Made by a program: the position numbers and the translations under genes
In this document: positions 47,431-58,919 of the stretch, one piece after another
How the letters are laid out: each line of letters starts with the position of its first letter
Position numbering within the stretch: position 1 is the first letter of the stretch
Notes under the pieces: generated by a model
Seen by the model: only the letters and a program-made list of their open reading frames with translations
Told to the model about the DNA's origin: nothing
Database searches by the model: none
NCBI GenBank assembly: GCA_900660155.1
Contig: CABFPE010000039.1
Location: forward strand, 1,780,520-1,844,519
Source: Hofstenia miamia
Taxonomy: Eukaryota > Xenacoelomorpha > Acoela > Hofsteniidae
Reading direction: 5' to 3'
DNA: 64,000 bases

Positions 47431-47995
47431 TCTCCTTGTTGGTGGCCTTCTCGTGCTTTGTTCCACTCCATGGAACGTTTCCAGAAACGCGCTTTCAAAT
47501 GGATTTCCTCTTTGGACTATAAAGACGCTCTGCTGAAATTCTCCACTCTCCCACTGTCACTCTACTTCCATGTCTGTGATCTCCTTCTGTTCAATCGACT
47601 ACTGACTCGCAAATTGGATATTGATCCTTTTGATTGCATTAAGTTCTCTAACTCCTGCTGCACTCGCTCTGATGATGTTGTCACCTTCTCCATTCGTTGT
47701 ACAAGGAAACATCGCACCCTTCACTCGTTTTTCAATCGTGCTTGTGCTGCTGCTAATTACATCTCAACTCGCAACCCTCCAACAGCGATTGATTTCTTTT
47801 CCCCGCCACCGAGCTTCAAGAAATCTTTGATGGCTTTCCACTTTGCTGAGCCCTTCTCCAACTTCGCCTACTCTTCCATTTGCTCCTATTTCATCCCCTG
47901 TGACTGTCCTCGCTGCCATAAAACTTGACTTGTTTTTATTTTTTGTTGTGTATGCCTTCAGCTGCTAAATACAGTATTTGATTATCATTATTATT
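47431..47995 (+). mobile_element. LINE C-terminal region with intact final reading frame
   Basis: From the gap edge an open frame of about 165 codons runs to the stop near 47928: SMERFQKRAFKWISSLDYKD, LPLSLYFHVCDLLLFNRLL, and a Cys/His end CSYFIPCDCPRCHKT. This is the C-terminal domain of a non-LTR retrotransposon polyprotein. It is followed by GTGTATGCCTTCAGCTGC and an (ATT)n-like tail. The frame and higher GC suggest a fairly young copy. It is the same family as 55240-55850 and the tail at 19635. Confidence 0.8.
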
Positions 47996-48059
47996 ATAAT
48001 ATTTGTTTTAGAAATATAATGAAATTTTGATAAAAGCCTACTCTTGCATTCTTTATTAG

Positions 48060-50080
48060 CGGCGAGAATCTTCAGTTTCGTGTGACTCACCCTGTACTTA
48101 CGAAGTTCTATTCGCAAGCAATTGACTTGACTTTATTTTATTCTCGGATAAAGATACTTTTATACGTATCCCTTCACAACACAATTAAGTTCGATCATTG
48201 TGGTTTTCTTGCCTGCTCTCAGACTCTTTCTAAAACGATGCGAACGTCTTACAGGAACAGACCCGCGAATTCAAATTTATGAATCTATGTAAGCAAAAAA
48301 CTTTTGAATGTGCTAACTGAAGCTGATATTAACTTTGTAATTAATCTTCTCATTTTCAAAGTGAATCGAAATGTAATGTAAAAATCCTTTTGATATTACT
48401 GAGGAGGAGAAATATATTCTCAAACAGAAACAAAAACTGGCAAATAAGCGTGGTCGTAAAGCAAAGTATCTGAAAACAAATGAATGTGATAAAATTCTGG
48501 CTAAGTTTAAAAGCAAGAAAAGAACATGCTCACGAGAATAGTGGGATACAGTGAATGAGACTGTAAAAGCAAAGACATCTCTTGAATTCCTCTTGCAACC
48601 GACCAACTCAATAATCATTTTACTGCTACTTCCTCAACATACAATTATATTACCCTTGCAAATTGTGTTTATGGTGAGGAAGATCCCTACCAACTTCATT
48701 ATTCACTAAAAAATAAAAAAACACCTCAGTAGGACATGACGATTTACCGGCTTGGATATTCCATAATAATATCAATGCTATTGCAGAACCACTTTCTCAC
48801 ATTTACAATAGCTCCATTCGCAATTCAATATTTTTCAGTATTTTGAAACTAACCAAAGTGGTTCCTATCACCACCATTACTCGCATTACCTTTTCAGATC
48901 AGTTGAGCCGAATTTCTTTAACTTCAAAACTATCGAAACTTTGAAAGCCTATTGTATGATTCGTTTTAAAGCGCATCTATAATTCATGTATGTCAAAGCA
49001 TCAAGTTCGCATTCCGATTAACTATCAAACACCAATCATGACGTTGTACGTATTGTATCACTTGACCTTAGTAAGATTATTGACTGTGTTCCCCACAAAC
49101 CGATTTCCTTAATAATGAAACCCGATTCCAATCCAGCTCATTAAAAAAATTTACTCATCAATTTTTAGTATACAGTAAAAAATACGTTGTATATAACGTT
49201 GAACAGTCTCTCATTGGCTCAATAAATAACGAACAATTCTGGGTCCAGCATTATTCAATATTTCTTATGATGATTTTCAGATCTTGAAACCTCGCGTTTA
49301 CTAAACTAAATTTGATGATGACATTAACATTATTGTAGGAATCACTTGAAATGACTGATTATACTGTGAACTCATTAATGGAAATACAGTGCTGGTGTGA
49401 ACAAAATGGTTTTATGTTCATCAAATAGCAAAACAAAAACTCGTAATTAAACTCGTGGGAATTTCATAATTTCTTTCAATTTGACACTGACAAACTTTTA
49501 TTTCATCCGTCATGAAAACCTGTAATTCCCGATCAAAAACGCAAGGATTCACATTGCAAGAGCTCGATATTGTATACAAATTCTTAACTAATCAAAATCT
49601 ATTATAACACTTTTTGGACAAGTTTTCGAAAATCTAAATTAATCAGGATTGACAAATTGCAAAAAGAGCTGAAAGTTAAAGGGTCCTGAAAGAATATAAA
49701 TCTTTAAGCATACATATCGAGGAACGAGACATACAACTGTTTACAAAAATCGAGAATGATTCCACACCATGAAGCTTATTCAGCAAACAAATTAAGAACT
49801 AGACTCCAAGCCGCTGCTAAAGACTGTACTTTCGAACATTTCTTCTAACTGGTTATAATTTTAACAGCTATACTTTTTAAATTTTATCAGATATATTTTC
49901 TGATTTGCCTAAATCTCAATATGATTTCATGCTGAACAAATCATATGCATGAGAGTGCCCTACTCTCATATTGCACAGATTGTGACTTCCAAAAGGTTTA
50001 TGACTAATTTTCAAAATTTTGATAATGTCCTCTCATCAGAATTTATCTCTGGAAGGAATACGTTAGCTCACTCAGTGCAT
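48060..50080 (+). mobile_element. Degenerate LINE copy (reverse transcriptase)
   Basis: Readings scattered over + frames include GHDDLPAWIFHNNINAIAEP near 48735, followed by LKLTKVVPI near 48845, which together match the RT segment before the palm (usually G.D.IP...K...IA.PL...N.S...FP..LK.AKV.PI). Upstream, near 48400-48550, is a Lys-rich linker. RT-like scraps continue to about 50080. Many stops and shifts. Confidence 0.65.
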
Positions 50081-50433
50081 ATTATATGACGATAATCAAA
50101 GTTCATGCAGTCTTGCATATATTAGACGGAATTGTTTCTTCAATATTTAGAAAACTACCACTTTTATCGTTCTTAGTTTGGTTGTGGTCGGCTACAATTG
50201 GATTCTTAGAATTCCAAAAAACACTAAATAGTTTAATCTTGTTTAAATTTAAATATATAGTGATACGCAAAAATATTGGATACATTGCTTTTTTTGTGCT
50301 TACTCCAGAATAATTTTTGTTTCAGTCTGAAAACATATTGATCTATTTTTGACAATAAATATCTTGCATGTACTAACACAAAAACTAAAAATATCTCTGT
50401 GACATATAATTCACAAGCAAAAAATTTGAAATA

Positions 50434-51615
50434 AGCGAACGCAAAAGTATTTGACACATAGATTTGTTCCATCATGAATTGCAAAAATCATATTTTGAAT
50501 AATAGGCTTCATTTCCATAAATTTTCCAAAGAAATTCATTTCCATGGAAATTTCTATGAAACTGGATATTAATTAATGAGCCTGTGCATGGACCAATAAA
50601 AAAGAGCATATCGCCCTGCTATGGCCAATAAAATATCTTCAATCTTTATCATTCTACAATTTCGCTAGACTCAGAGCGCGATGGGCAAAGTTAAAGAATT
50701 ATCAAGTGATGTGCGTAACATGATCATTGAGAAGCATATAAGAGGAGATGGCTATAGAAAAATATCACTTGATTTCAACTTGCCTTTATCTACAGTAGGA
50801 CACCTGATTAGAAAGTGGAAAAAATTTAATACAACTGCAAACATGAAGAGGAATGGCAGGCCTCGTAAAATTGACAACAAAAGTGCAAGATGGATTGCTC
50901 GAATGAACCCTTACATCACACGTCGAGAAATTCAAAATGATTTGAAAGCTACAGGCAAAGAAGTTAGCAAAGGCACAATAAGCAGGACTCTCCATCTCAC
51001 AAGGCTGCATTCTAGAGTACCACAGAAAGTTCCTCTACTAAAAGCTAAACACGTTTAAGCTTTGAGAAACAATATGAAAACGAATCAGGTGATTTTTGGG
51101 CTAAAGTAATATGGTCTGATGAGACCAAAATTGAATTGTTCGGAAGGAATACAACCACACGTGCTTGGAGAAAGAAAAGAACAGCCCAAAAGCCTCAAAT
51201 GAAACTGGGGAACTGGATATAATCAAAGGAAGAATGTATGCCTCTCAATACTTGAGCAAAATCTTCTTAAATCTGCCAGATTATTAGGACATGGGCGCAG
51301 TTTTCTTCTTCAGCAGGACAATGATCCTAAGCACATAGCAAGAGCAACTCAAAAATGGTTTGATGATAATGCCGTTGACGTTATTAAATGGCCCAGCCAA
51401 TCTCTAGACCTCAATTCCATAGAAAATCTATGGAAAGAATCCGCAAAATGTTCAACAATTGGAGGATTTCTGCAAGAAAGAATGGAGAAAGATTGCAGTG
51501 GATATGTGCAAAAGCCTAACAAGTAATTTTGGAAAGAGACTAGAAGCAGTGAAATCATTCCATTTATACATGCAGTTTGTAAATAGTGCACTTTGTAACA
51601 GTAAAAAAACTTGAA
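50434..51615 (+). mobile_element. Tc1-like element, left part
   Basis: Preceded by TA (50432-50433) and starting AGCGAACGCAAAAGTATT, which matches the inward reading of a right terminus at 53815 (AGTGACACGCAAAAGTATT). Carries a Tc1 transposase. The sequence just after the transposase (GTGCACTTTGTAACAGTAAA, near 51588) matches the subterminal region of the 53815 end (GTGCGCTTTGTAACATAGTA). This suggests that the element once ended about 60 bases further on and was later interrupted or rearranged. Confidence 0.7.
50681..51590 (+). pseudogene. Tc1 transposase, frameshifted
   Basis: The first 125 codons are intact: MGKVKELSSDVRNMIIEKHI opens a paired-like helix-turn-helix with the GRPRK AT-hook-type linker at residues 59-63, then a second HTH. 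After the stop near 51058 the catalytic domain continues in other frames: VIWSDETK near 51113, QQDNDPKH near 51315, and WPSQSLDLNSIENLW near 51390 (usually WPSQSPDLNPIENLW). DDE residues can be seen, but at least two frameshifts and several stops make it inactive. Confidence 0.85.
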
Positions 51616-51769
51616 TTTTTATTTTTTCAATTAAAAGTTAAAAAATATTAACTTCTTTGAAGTATTTGTCGATTTTAAGCACGAGTTACAATATTTTGAA
51701 GTATGAAAATGTCATCATAATTAGTTTTTTTTGTTTGAAATGTCATGACTAAAAAATCATAAACGGAAA

Positions 51770-52429
51770 TATAGTAGGCCATGTCTGAGACTACTTTAAA
51801 GAACTTATCTAGATGTAATTTTGAATTTGCAATCGAATGCACTAAGTACGAGGTTTATACGATCAATATTCGATGAGATTTTAGCGATTATTCCCTAATA
51901 TTATACGGAGCGCCCGCGAACACTGATTTTCCCCATACTTAGCGCCCGCATGCAGTTCGGCCGGTTAACGTCAAAAAATCACAAATTGAGTATGTGTGAC
52001 AGCTTTAGGGTTCATTTAATAGCTACACATCAAATTTGAGCTCAAAGGAAGTAATTCTGAAAAAATATATAAAAATTAAAAAAAAATGAAAAAAAATGAA
52101 AAATTGGATTTATGAATGTGTTTTGGAACTAATTTTAACATTTTCAATATCTGATATTATTTTCAGGTCAATATTGGCAGTTCTTCCCAGTGAAAATGAG
52201 GTCCGCTTCCGGCCATGTCAAAAATTCGGAATTCAGCCGGAATATGTCCGATTTTGGCCAGTTTTTTTATCATAGTCAGTAAACTACGTCAGAATTTGGA
52301 AAAAACATGCGTAGGGTCCACTCTTCTTTCAAAATAATACGTAGCGCCCCCTGTATACTTGGCGTCCATAATATTTCAAAATCTTTACCAAAGAGCCCGT
52401 ATATATTTGGTAATTTATACTTAGCGCCC

Positions 52430-52469
<40 letters not shown>

Positions 52470-52610
52470 AGTTGCTAAATTAAAATTCAAAATAAAAACA
52501 GTAGGCCACGTCTCAGAGTAATTTTTTATTTGCAATTGAATGCACTAGGTGCGAAGACGATACGATCAATATTCGCTGATATTAAAAAATTATAAAGCGC
52601 ACGAATAAAT
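51770..52610. repeat. Unit with repeated TACTTAGCGCCCG motif and terminal direct repeats
   Basis: Within this unit a motif close to TATACTTAGCGCCCG occurs about five times (near 51903, 51937, 52338, 52357, 52418). Two ends of the unit, about 51771-51900 and 52498-52600, are divergent direct repeats sharing GTAGGCCA.GTCT, AATGCACTA.GT.CGA and ACGATCAATATTCG. A (TA)n run separates the last motif from the right repeat. No coding capacity; family unknown. Confidence 0.55.
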
Positions 52611-53433
52611 GAAAAAAAGCAAAATACCAATTTTTTGAAATGCATGAAAAAAATTCGTAACATTAATGAAAATATGCTTAGTATAATCCCTTTAAGTACT
52701 CATATGTAAATCATTCAAAAATATTTATTTCCCGCGGAATAATAGCTGCGTGCGCTTTGTAACATAGTAAAATCAACTTGCATGCGCTTCCAATNTACTT
52801 TAAAGAACTTATCTAGATGTAATTTTGAATTTGCAATCGAATGCACTAAGTACGAGGTTTATACGATCAATATTCGATGAGATTTTAGCGATTATTCCCT
52901 AATATTATACGGAGCGCCCGCGAACACTGATTTTCCCCATACTTAGCGCCCGCATGCAGTTCGGCCGGTTAACGTCAAAAAATCACAAATTGAGTATGTG
53001 TGACAGCTTTAGGGTTCATTTAATAGCTACACATCAAATTTGAGCTCAAAGGAAGTAATTCTGAAAAAATATATAAAAATTAAAAAAAAATGAAAAAAAA
53101 TGAAAAATTGGATTTATGAATGTGTTTTGGAACTAATTTTAACATTTTCAATATCTGATATTATTTTCAGGTCAATATTGGCAGTTCTTCCCAGTGAAAA
53201 TGAGGTCCGCTTCCGGCCATGTCAAAAATTCGGAATTCAGCCGGAATATGTCCGATTTTGGCCAGTTTTTTTATCATAGTCAGTAAACTACGTCAGAATT
53301 TGGAAAAAACATGCGTAGGGTCCACTCTTCTTTCAAAATAATACGTAGCGCCCCCTGTATACTTGGCGTCCATAATATTTCAAAATCTTTACCAAAGAGC
53401 CCGTATATATTTGGTAATTTATACTTAGCGCCC

Positions 53434-53473
<40 letters not shown>

Positions 53474-53798
53474 AGTTGCTAAATTAAAATTCAAAATAAA
53501 AACAGTAGGCCACGTCTCAGAGTAATTTTTTATTTGCAATTGAATGCACTAGGTGCGAAGACGATACGATCAATATTCGCTGATATTAAAAAATTATAAA
53601 GCGCACGAATAAATGAAAAAAAGCAAAATACCAATTTTTTGAAATGCATGAAAAAAATTCGTAACATTAATGAAAATATGCTTAGTATAATCCCTTTAAG
53701 TACTCATATGTAAATCATTCAAAAATATTTATTTCCCGCGGAATAATAGCTGCGTGCGCTTTGTAACATAGTAAAATCAACTTGCATGCGCTTCCAAT
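51792..53798. repeat. About 1003-base perfect duplication across a single-N gap
   Basis: 51792-52794 and 52796-53798 match line for line with a 1004-base offset and the N at 52795 between them. Even the (TA)n run and the short minus-strand frame inside are the same. Best read as unmerged contig ends, so the locus probably has one copy. Confidence 0.9.
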
Positions 53799-53815
53799 AC
53801 TTTTGCGTGTCACTG
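53735..53815. mobile_element. Right terminus of a Tc1-like element
   Basis: Ends ...AATACTTTTGCGTGTCACTG before TA (53816-53817). Read inward it is CAGTGACACGCAAAAGTATT, a standard Tc1 terminus pairing with the left end at 50434. Confidence 0.6.
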
Positions 53816-53839
53816 TATAATATACAGTGTATATATATA

Positions 53840-55158
53840 CAGTACTGGCCAAAAGTTTGGGAACACTTTCCAAATTTAGAAATTTTTGTATTTTACAACT
53901 AAAAAACGCAATGTAGAAACAATATAATAACACAATGTAGAAACAATATGATAACACCGTGTAGAAAGTAAATAGTTAATTCAGAAAAAATCACTAATAT
54001 TTTGTATGTCCACCATTATATGTCAAACACACAGCAATGCGATTTGACATTGACTCGACCAGCTTTCTACAATAATCACCATACCACTTTAATTTGCTCC
54101 TTCAGATTGTCGAGTGATGTGCCTTGGCGCTTCCTCAGACTGTTTTTGATGTGATGCCAGCAATATTCTATGATGTTTCCCGGCCAGTTCTCAAGGAGCC
54201 GAAAGTCTTGTGATGCAATCCACTGTTTCACAACTTTGGGGCTGTGGCAAGGAGCACCATCTTGTTCCGCAAAGCTGCATAAACATGGGAACTTTCTCCT
54301 GAATTATTTTGAGGTAGACCTTTGCTGTGACTGTCGCGTTGTGAGGAACAAAATGCAGACTAGCACGCCCATTCGCAGGTATAGCACCCCAAATCATCAC
54401 AGAAGGTGATGAGCGGACAGTTTGTTGCATGTAACGTGCGTTGAATCTTTGGTTTCTTGGTCGTCGAACGTGTGGCCGGTATGATGTAAACTGGCAAATC
54501 TTGGATTTGTCACTAAACATTACTTGATGCTACATCTCAGGGGTGTAGTGTTGGTATTGCCTGCAAAAGTGCAACCGGTCTCGAATTTTTTTTGAAGACA
54601 ATCAGGGTTTGGCTGCCGGTTTGCACGATGGAAGGCCAAAGGTAGTATTCAATCAACGCCTAATGGTGCGTGTTTATACATTCTGCACTACCGCACCTAG
54701 ATTTGCGTTGACTTCAGCAGATGAGAATGGTTGATTGACGACGTAACAGTGAATGAGACGGTCAGTCTGAGAGGTTGTCACTTTTGGTCTTCCAGGCCGC
54801 TTGCGAGAGGAAAGTTTTGATAGCGAGTAACACTTCTGAACACCAAAGATACTGACACGTCCATTCTAACAGCTATAGCGCGATAATTGTACCCCTCCTC
54901 GTACAGGATATGAATTTGAGCACGCTTTGTTTGTGAAATTTCACTACCAAGGACCACATTTCAAACTATAATGATAGTGATTTTTCAGTGAAAATGTATT
55001 GTTTGTAAATCTAAAGTGTGTTAATTTGATTGGCTAAATGAATCTGTTGTAAATTCTAAGAAAAAATTGGGAATTCCAGGAATTTTACGAAGTTTCCAGG
55101 AAATAGCATAAAACACGCTTTAGATAGATTACTGTTCCAAAACTTTTGGCCAGTATCG
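53840..55158 (-). mobile_element. Tc1-like transposon with both TIRs and TA sites
   Basis: Left end CAGTACTGGCCAAAAGTTTG after TA (53838-53839). Right end, inward, CGATACTGGCCAAAAGTTTT, followed by TA (55159-55160). The length of 1319 bases is normal for Tc1. The transposase lies on the minus strand and is decayed. It inserted 24 bases from the terminus of another Tc1 element. Confidence 0.9.
54060..54960 (-). pseudogene. Tc1 transposase, decayed
   Basis: The best-preserved stretch (54520-54191) reads MFSDKSKICQFTSYRPHVRR, then SSPSVMIWGAIPANGR, matching the FSDES.F......VWRR..SVMVWG block of Tc1 transposases. The QDGAPCH and WP....LNPIE regions follow towards 54100 in other frames. The N-terminal HTH can be seen in pieces up to about 54950. 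Several frameshifts. Confidence 0.8.
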
Positions 55159-55239
55159 TATATATCAATAATATTACTAATATATTTTAGTCTATAAGAA
55201 TTAGATAAAGCTGTTTATACTAAAACTTTTGCACACATA

Positions 55240-55850
55240 AATGACACTCACTCTTTGTCCTCTTCCGCAATGTTCCCTTTAATTCCACGGCTGCTGTAGA
55301 ACTCTTTGTTCAAGGCCATTCCTCACGCCATTCTTCTCTACGCTTCTCTCTGTTGGTGGCCTTCTCGTGCCTTGTACCACTCAATGGAGCGGTTACATAA
55401 ACGTGCTTTCAAATGGATCTCTCCCCTGCCATAGAAAGACGCTAATCTCAAATTCTCCATTCTCCCGCTGTCGCTCTAGTTCCCTGCCTGTGATCTAATC
55501 CTGTTCAAGTTCTTTAATTTCCGCTCCACTCACTCTGATGATGTTGTCACGTTCTCCATTCGTCCCCCAAAAAAGATCGCATCCTTCAATCGTGCTTGTG
55601 CTACTGCTAATTACATCCTGATTCTTAATCCTCCAATGCCATGAAATTATTTCCTCACCACCAAGTTTCAAGATTTCTTTGATGTCCTGCCTCTTTGCAG
55701 AGCCCTTCTTCAACTTTGCCTACTCCTCCATTTCCGCCACTTTATCTCCTCTGACAATCCTCACTGCCATGAAAGTTGACTTTTGTTATTATATTTTTGT
55801 AGTGTTTGCCTGCCGTGGCCAATAAAGTCATTCATTATTATTATTACATG
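55240..55850 (+). mobile_element. Degenerate LINE 3' fragment, same family as 47.4 kb
   Basis: Readings SMERLHKRAFKWISPL near 55385, HSDDVVTFSIRP near 55530 and FNRACATANYIL near 55590 parallel the 47431-47995 copy. An internal stretch is missing and frames shift. It ends GTAGTGTTTGCC...AATAAAG and (ATT)n near 55845, the shared tail of this family. Confidence 0.75.
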
Positions 55851-56477
55851 GAATACAGAATCCATTGATAGTATAGCTGAGTCTGTGTTTAACTCTTCAC
55901 CAAATATTGATAACTTCAATTGCTTTAACAATTCTGACTTAATTTACCCTCGTTAAAAAAAGAGATGTTAATATAGAGGCGTTATTGTACTTTAGGGGAT
56001 CCAGTTTATGTGACGTCATAAAATGGGTATTAAACACTAACCTTAACCGCAATTCCTCACCCAAAACTTGGGCGAACCTGTAGAATAGCGACACGCGGAG
56101 CACGCGGACAAAATAAAAACGATAGGAAATACAATAAAATACTCAAAAAGTTGAAAATATAATAGATATAGACCGATAACTTGTCATAATTCAGCATATT
56201 TGTAGCACGCGGTAACACGCGACAGCACGCGGTATATATTTAAGGAATATAGCATATAAAACCACGAAGTCACTTAAAAATAATAATAACTAAAAAATTT
56301 CAATATATAACAGTACATTTAAGCAAAATTATAGACTCTCTCTCTCTAAACCAAGTCTATATCTTAAATGAAATATCTTCATTAATTGGAATAACCAGTG
56401 TCCTTTTTTGCTCTTTTACGAGCAAAAACATATGAATCCAATTGATCACAATTTTTGAAGAAAAATTTGTATAATAC

Positions 56478-56803
56478 AGTTCAAATCGAGTTCGAGTTAC
56501 TCGGACCGAGTTCGAGTTTTTACGTTGCGTCTTCGTGTATTTTCTTAAAGAAAATTCCGAGTTCGATAGAGTTTTCTTCTAATTCCGAATTTGTTTGGGT
56601 AAAAAGATTTATTGTACAGTTATAATAAGCTAAAAAAATAGTTACTTGCGATTGGTAAAGAAATTGAAATTTGAAATAATTTAATTTTTACCGTATTTTC
56701 GATTCAAGTTCGAGTTTTGATGATTTCTCTTCCGAGTTCTTCCGATCGAGTTTTGCGCTTTTTCGAAATCGAGTGCTTAACATTCCGAGTACTCGAAAAC
56801 CCT
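56478..56803. mobile_element. Possible hAT-like insert inside the fold-back element
   Basis: A segment beginning CAGTTCAAATCGAGTTCGAG and ending CGAGTACTCGAAAACCCTG (inward CAGGGTTTTCGAGTACTCGG), rich in CGAGTTCGAGTT and its complement. The CAG/CTG ends and subterminal repeats suggest hAT. The 8-base flanks do not match, so boundaries are tentative. A second copy near 57304-57403 is part of the assembly duplication. Confidence 0.4.
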
Positions 56804-57902
56804 GATAGAGTTATATTAAATTTCAATTTAATATAGTAATATGGATTTTCAAAATTGTAATATTAACTACAATTTTCATTTCATATTATAAACTAAGGTT
56901 TATTAAGGTTTGTTTACTATTTAGTCAATAAAATAATCAAATTTTTGTTGTGTTATTGCTAAATTATGAATAAGATAAAGGCTTGTAACGAATCGCTGAC
57001 GTGCCATCACCCACATACATATAAATTTAAAGTTTTTGACTCTTCATATCATTTTAATACATAATCGCTTATAGTGTATGCCAAATTGCATTGTAATAGT
57101 GCTTTTCGGTGAGATTAGTTTTCGCTAAAAATTGCTGTACCCCTTCCCATTAATGAAGAAGTTTACTAAAGATCAAAACTTGATTTAAACCAAAAGTGTA
57201 TAGATTCGCTTAATTATGCGATTATATTTTGTTTTTTAGTTAAAAATTATTATATGACTTCGTGGTTTCAAATGCCATATTGCTTAAATATATACCGCGT
57301 GCNTCGAGTTCGAGTTTTGATGATTTCTCTTCCGAGTTCTTCCGATCGAGTTTTGCGCTTTTTCGAAATCGAGTGCTTAACATTCCGAGTACTCGAAAAC
57401 CCTGATAGAGTTATATTAAATTTCAATTTAATATAGTAATATGGATTTTCAAAATTGTAATATTAACTACAATTTTCATTTCATATTATAAACTAAGGTT
57501 TATTAAGGTTTGTTTACTATTTAGTCAATAAAATAATCAAATTTTTGTTGTGTTATTGCTAAATTATGAATAAGATAAAGGCTTGTAACGAATCGCTGAC
57601 GTGCCATCACCCACATACATATAAATTTAAAGTTTTTGACTCTTCATATCATTTTAATACATAATCGCTTATAGTGTATGCCAAATTGCATTGTAATAGT
57701 GCTTTTCGGTGAGATTAGTTTTCGCTAAAAATTGCTGTACCCCTTCCCATTAATGAAGAAGTTTACTAAAGATCAAAACTTGATTTAAACCAAAAGTGTA
57801 TAGATTCGCTTAATTATGCGATTATATTTTGTTTTTTAGTTAAAAATTATTATATGACTTCGTGGTTTCAAATGCCATATTGCTTAAATATATACCGCGT
57901 GC
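56707..57902. repeat. About 596-base perfect duplication across a single-N gap
   Basis: 56707-57302 and 57307-57902 are identical at a constant offset of 600, with the N at 57303 between them. Interpreted as an assembly artefact inside the fold-back element. Confidence 0.9.
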
Positions 57903-58563
57903 TATCGCGTGCTGCAAATATGCTGAATTGACATGTTATCGGTCTATATCAATTATATTTTAAACTTTGTGAGTATTTTATTGTCTTTCCTATCGTTGTT
58001 TACCCTAAATTAGTGTTTACTTTGTCCGCGTGTCGCTATTCTACAAGTTCGCCCAAAACTTGGGTGTTTTGCAAAAAATTAATCAACAAGATGAAATGCA
58101 ATATAATTGCATTAGTTGGGGAGTAGGGTTAGGGTTAAGGTTAGTTTAATACCCATTTTATGACGTCACTCAAACTGGTTCCCCTAAAGTACAATAACGC
58201 CAATATAGATTACAAACACAAAAGGAATCGTAAATTTCAATTCCTTAATAATTCAAAATCGATAAATATCAAAATTTCAGTGTTAATAAATTTCAGCGCA
58301 CTTTTCATTAAACCATTATAGAAACATTGCAAAACTTGAAATATAATGGTAAAATGAAAATAATTTACCATTTTGACTTCTTGCATTCTTTCCAGTTATC
58401 CTTTCTCCAAAAACACTTAATGCGGTAAAAGTAGACATTCCTAAGTTTAAGTTTAGTACTGGCCTATTACTAAATTCCACAGAAATAATGCAATCTCCTA
58501 ACAATATATAATTTACTAACGTAGAATGCAATTAGAACATTTAAATGAATTTGAAATTTGATA

Positions 58564-58919
58564 CAGTGTCAGTCAAAGTGTTCGAAATTAACATAGCATT
58601 CATAAACAAAAACTGCATGTCTAAAATTTATGTTCTTATTAACAATTAAATAGCTTAAACAATATATGAGTAACTTATATTAATTGCAAATGTGAATGTT
58701 GAAACACCATGACAAAAATGCTATAAGTATAGTAGTACAGAGTTCCTTTGTTAATAATGCCTACATTTGACAATTGCGATCAATTTGCTAAGATAATTAG
58801 AATGTGAATTGCAAAATGTTGTTATAAATTAAAAATTAAGGTTATTTTATCTTATGTAAATTATGATATTTAACAAATTTATGTCCTTTATCACATTTTG
58901 AACACTTTGACTTTAAACA
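58564..58919. mobile_element. Possible Tc1-type MITE
   Basis: After TA, CAGTGTCAGTCAAAGTGTTC is mirrored about 340 bases later by GAACACTTTGAC (58900-58911). The inner 12 bases pair perfectly and the outer ends poorly. No coding capacity. Confidence 0.35.

Larger units (their letters stand above)
55978..58201. mobile_element. Fold-back type DNA element with very long inverted arms and 8-bp target duplication
   Basis: Starts GGCGTTATTGTACTTTAGGG and ends with its complement. AATATAGA flanks both sides (55970-55977 and 58202-58209). The arms match with gaps over roughly 450 bases (about 55978-56440 against 57720-58201). Both arms carry the CRE palindrome TGACGTCA (56011, 58161), the hairpin CCCAAAACTTGGG, and clusters of CACGCGG-like motifs (56091-56107, 56203-56233; complements near 57896-57913 and 58026). 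The right arm also has AGGGTTAGGGTTAAGG. No transposase was found. About 600 bases are duplicated by the assembly at 57303, so true length is near 1.6 kb. Superfamily undetermined. Confidence 0.8.

Noticed and set aside
46383-47498. Very long open frames on both strands over 46.4-47.5 kb
   Set aside because: They consist almost entirely of the 1000-N placeholder. Only the + strand part after 47430 is a real LINE frame.
52329-53539. Two identical 68-codon frames with YIYIYI repeats
   Set aside because: Translation of a (TA)n run, seen twice because of the assembly duplication.
58316-58531. 71-codon minus-strand frame
   Set aside because: No recognisable domain, splice partner or promoter. 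AT-driven open frame of chance length.
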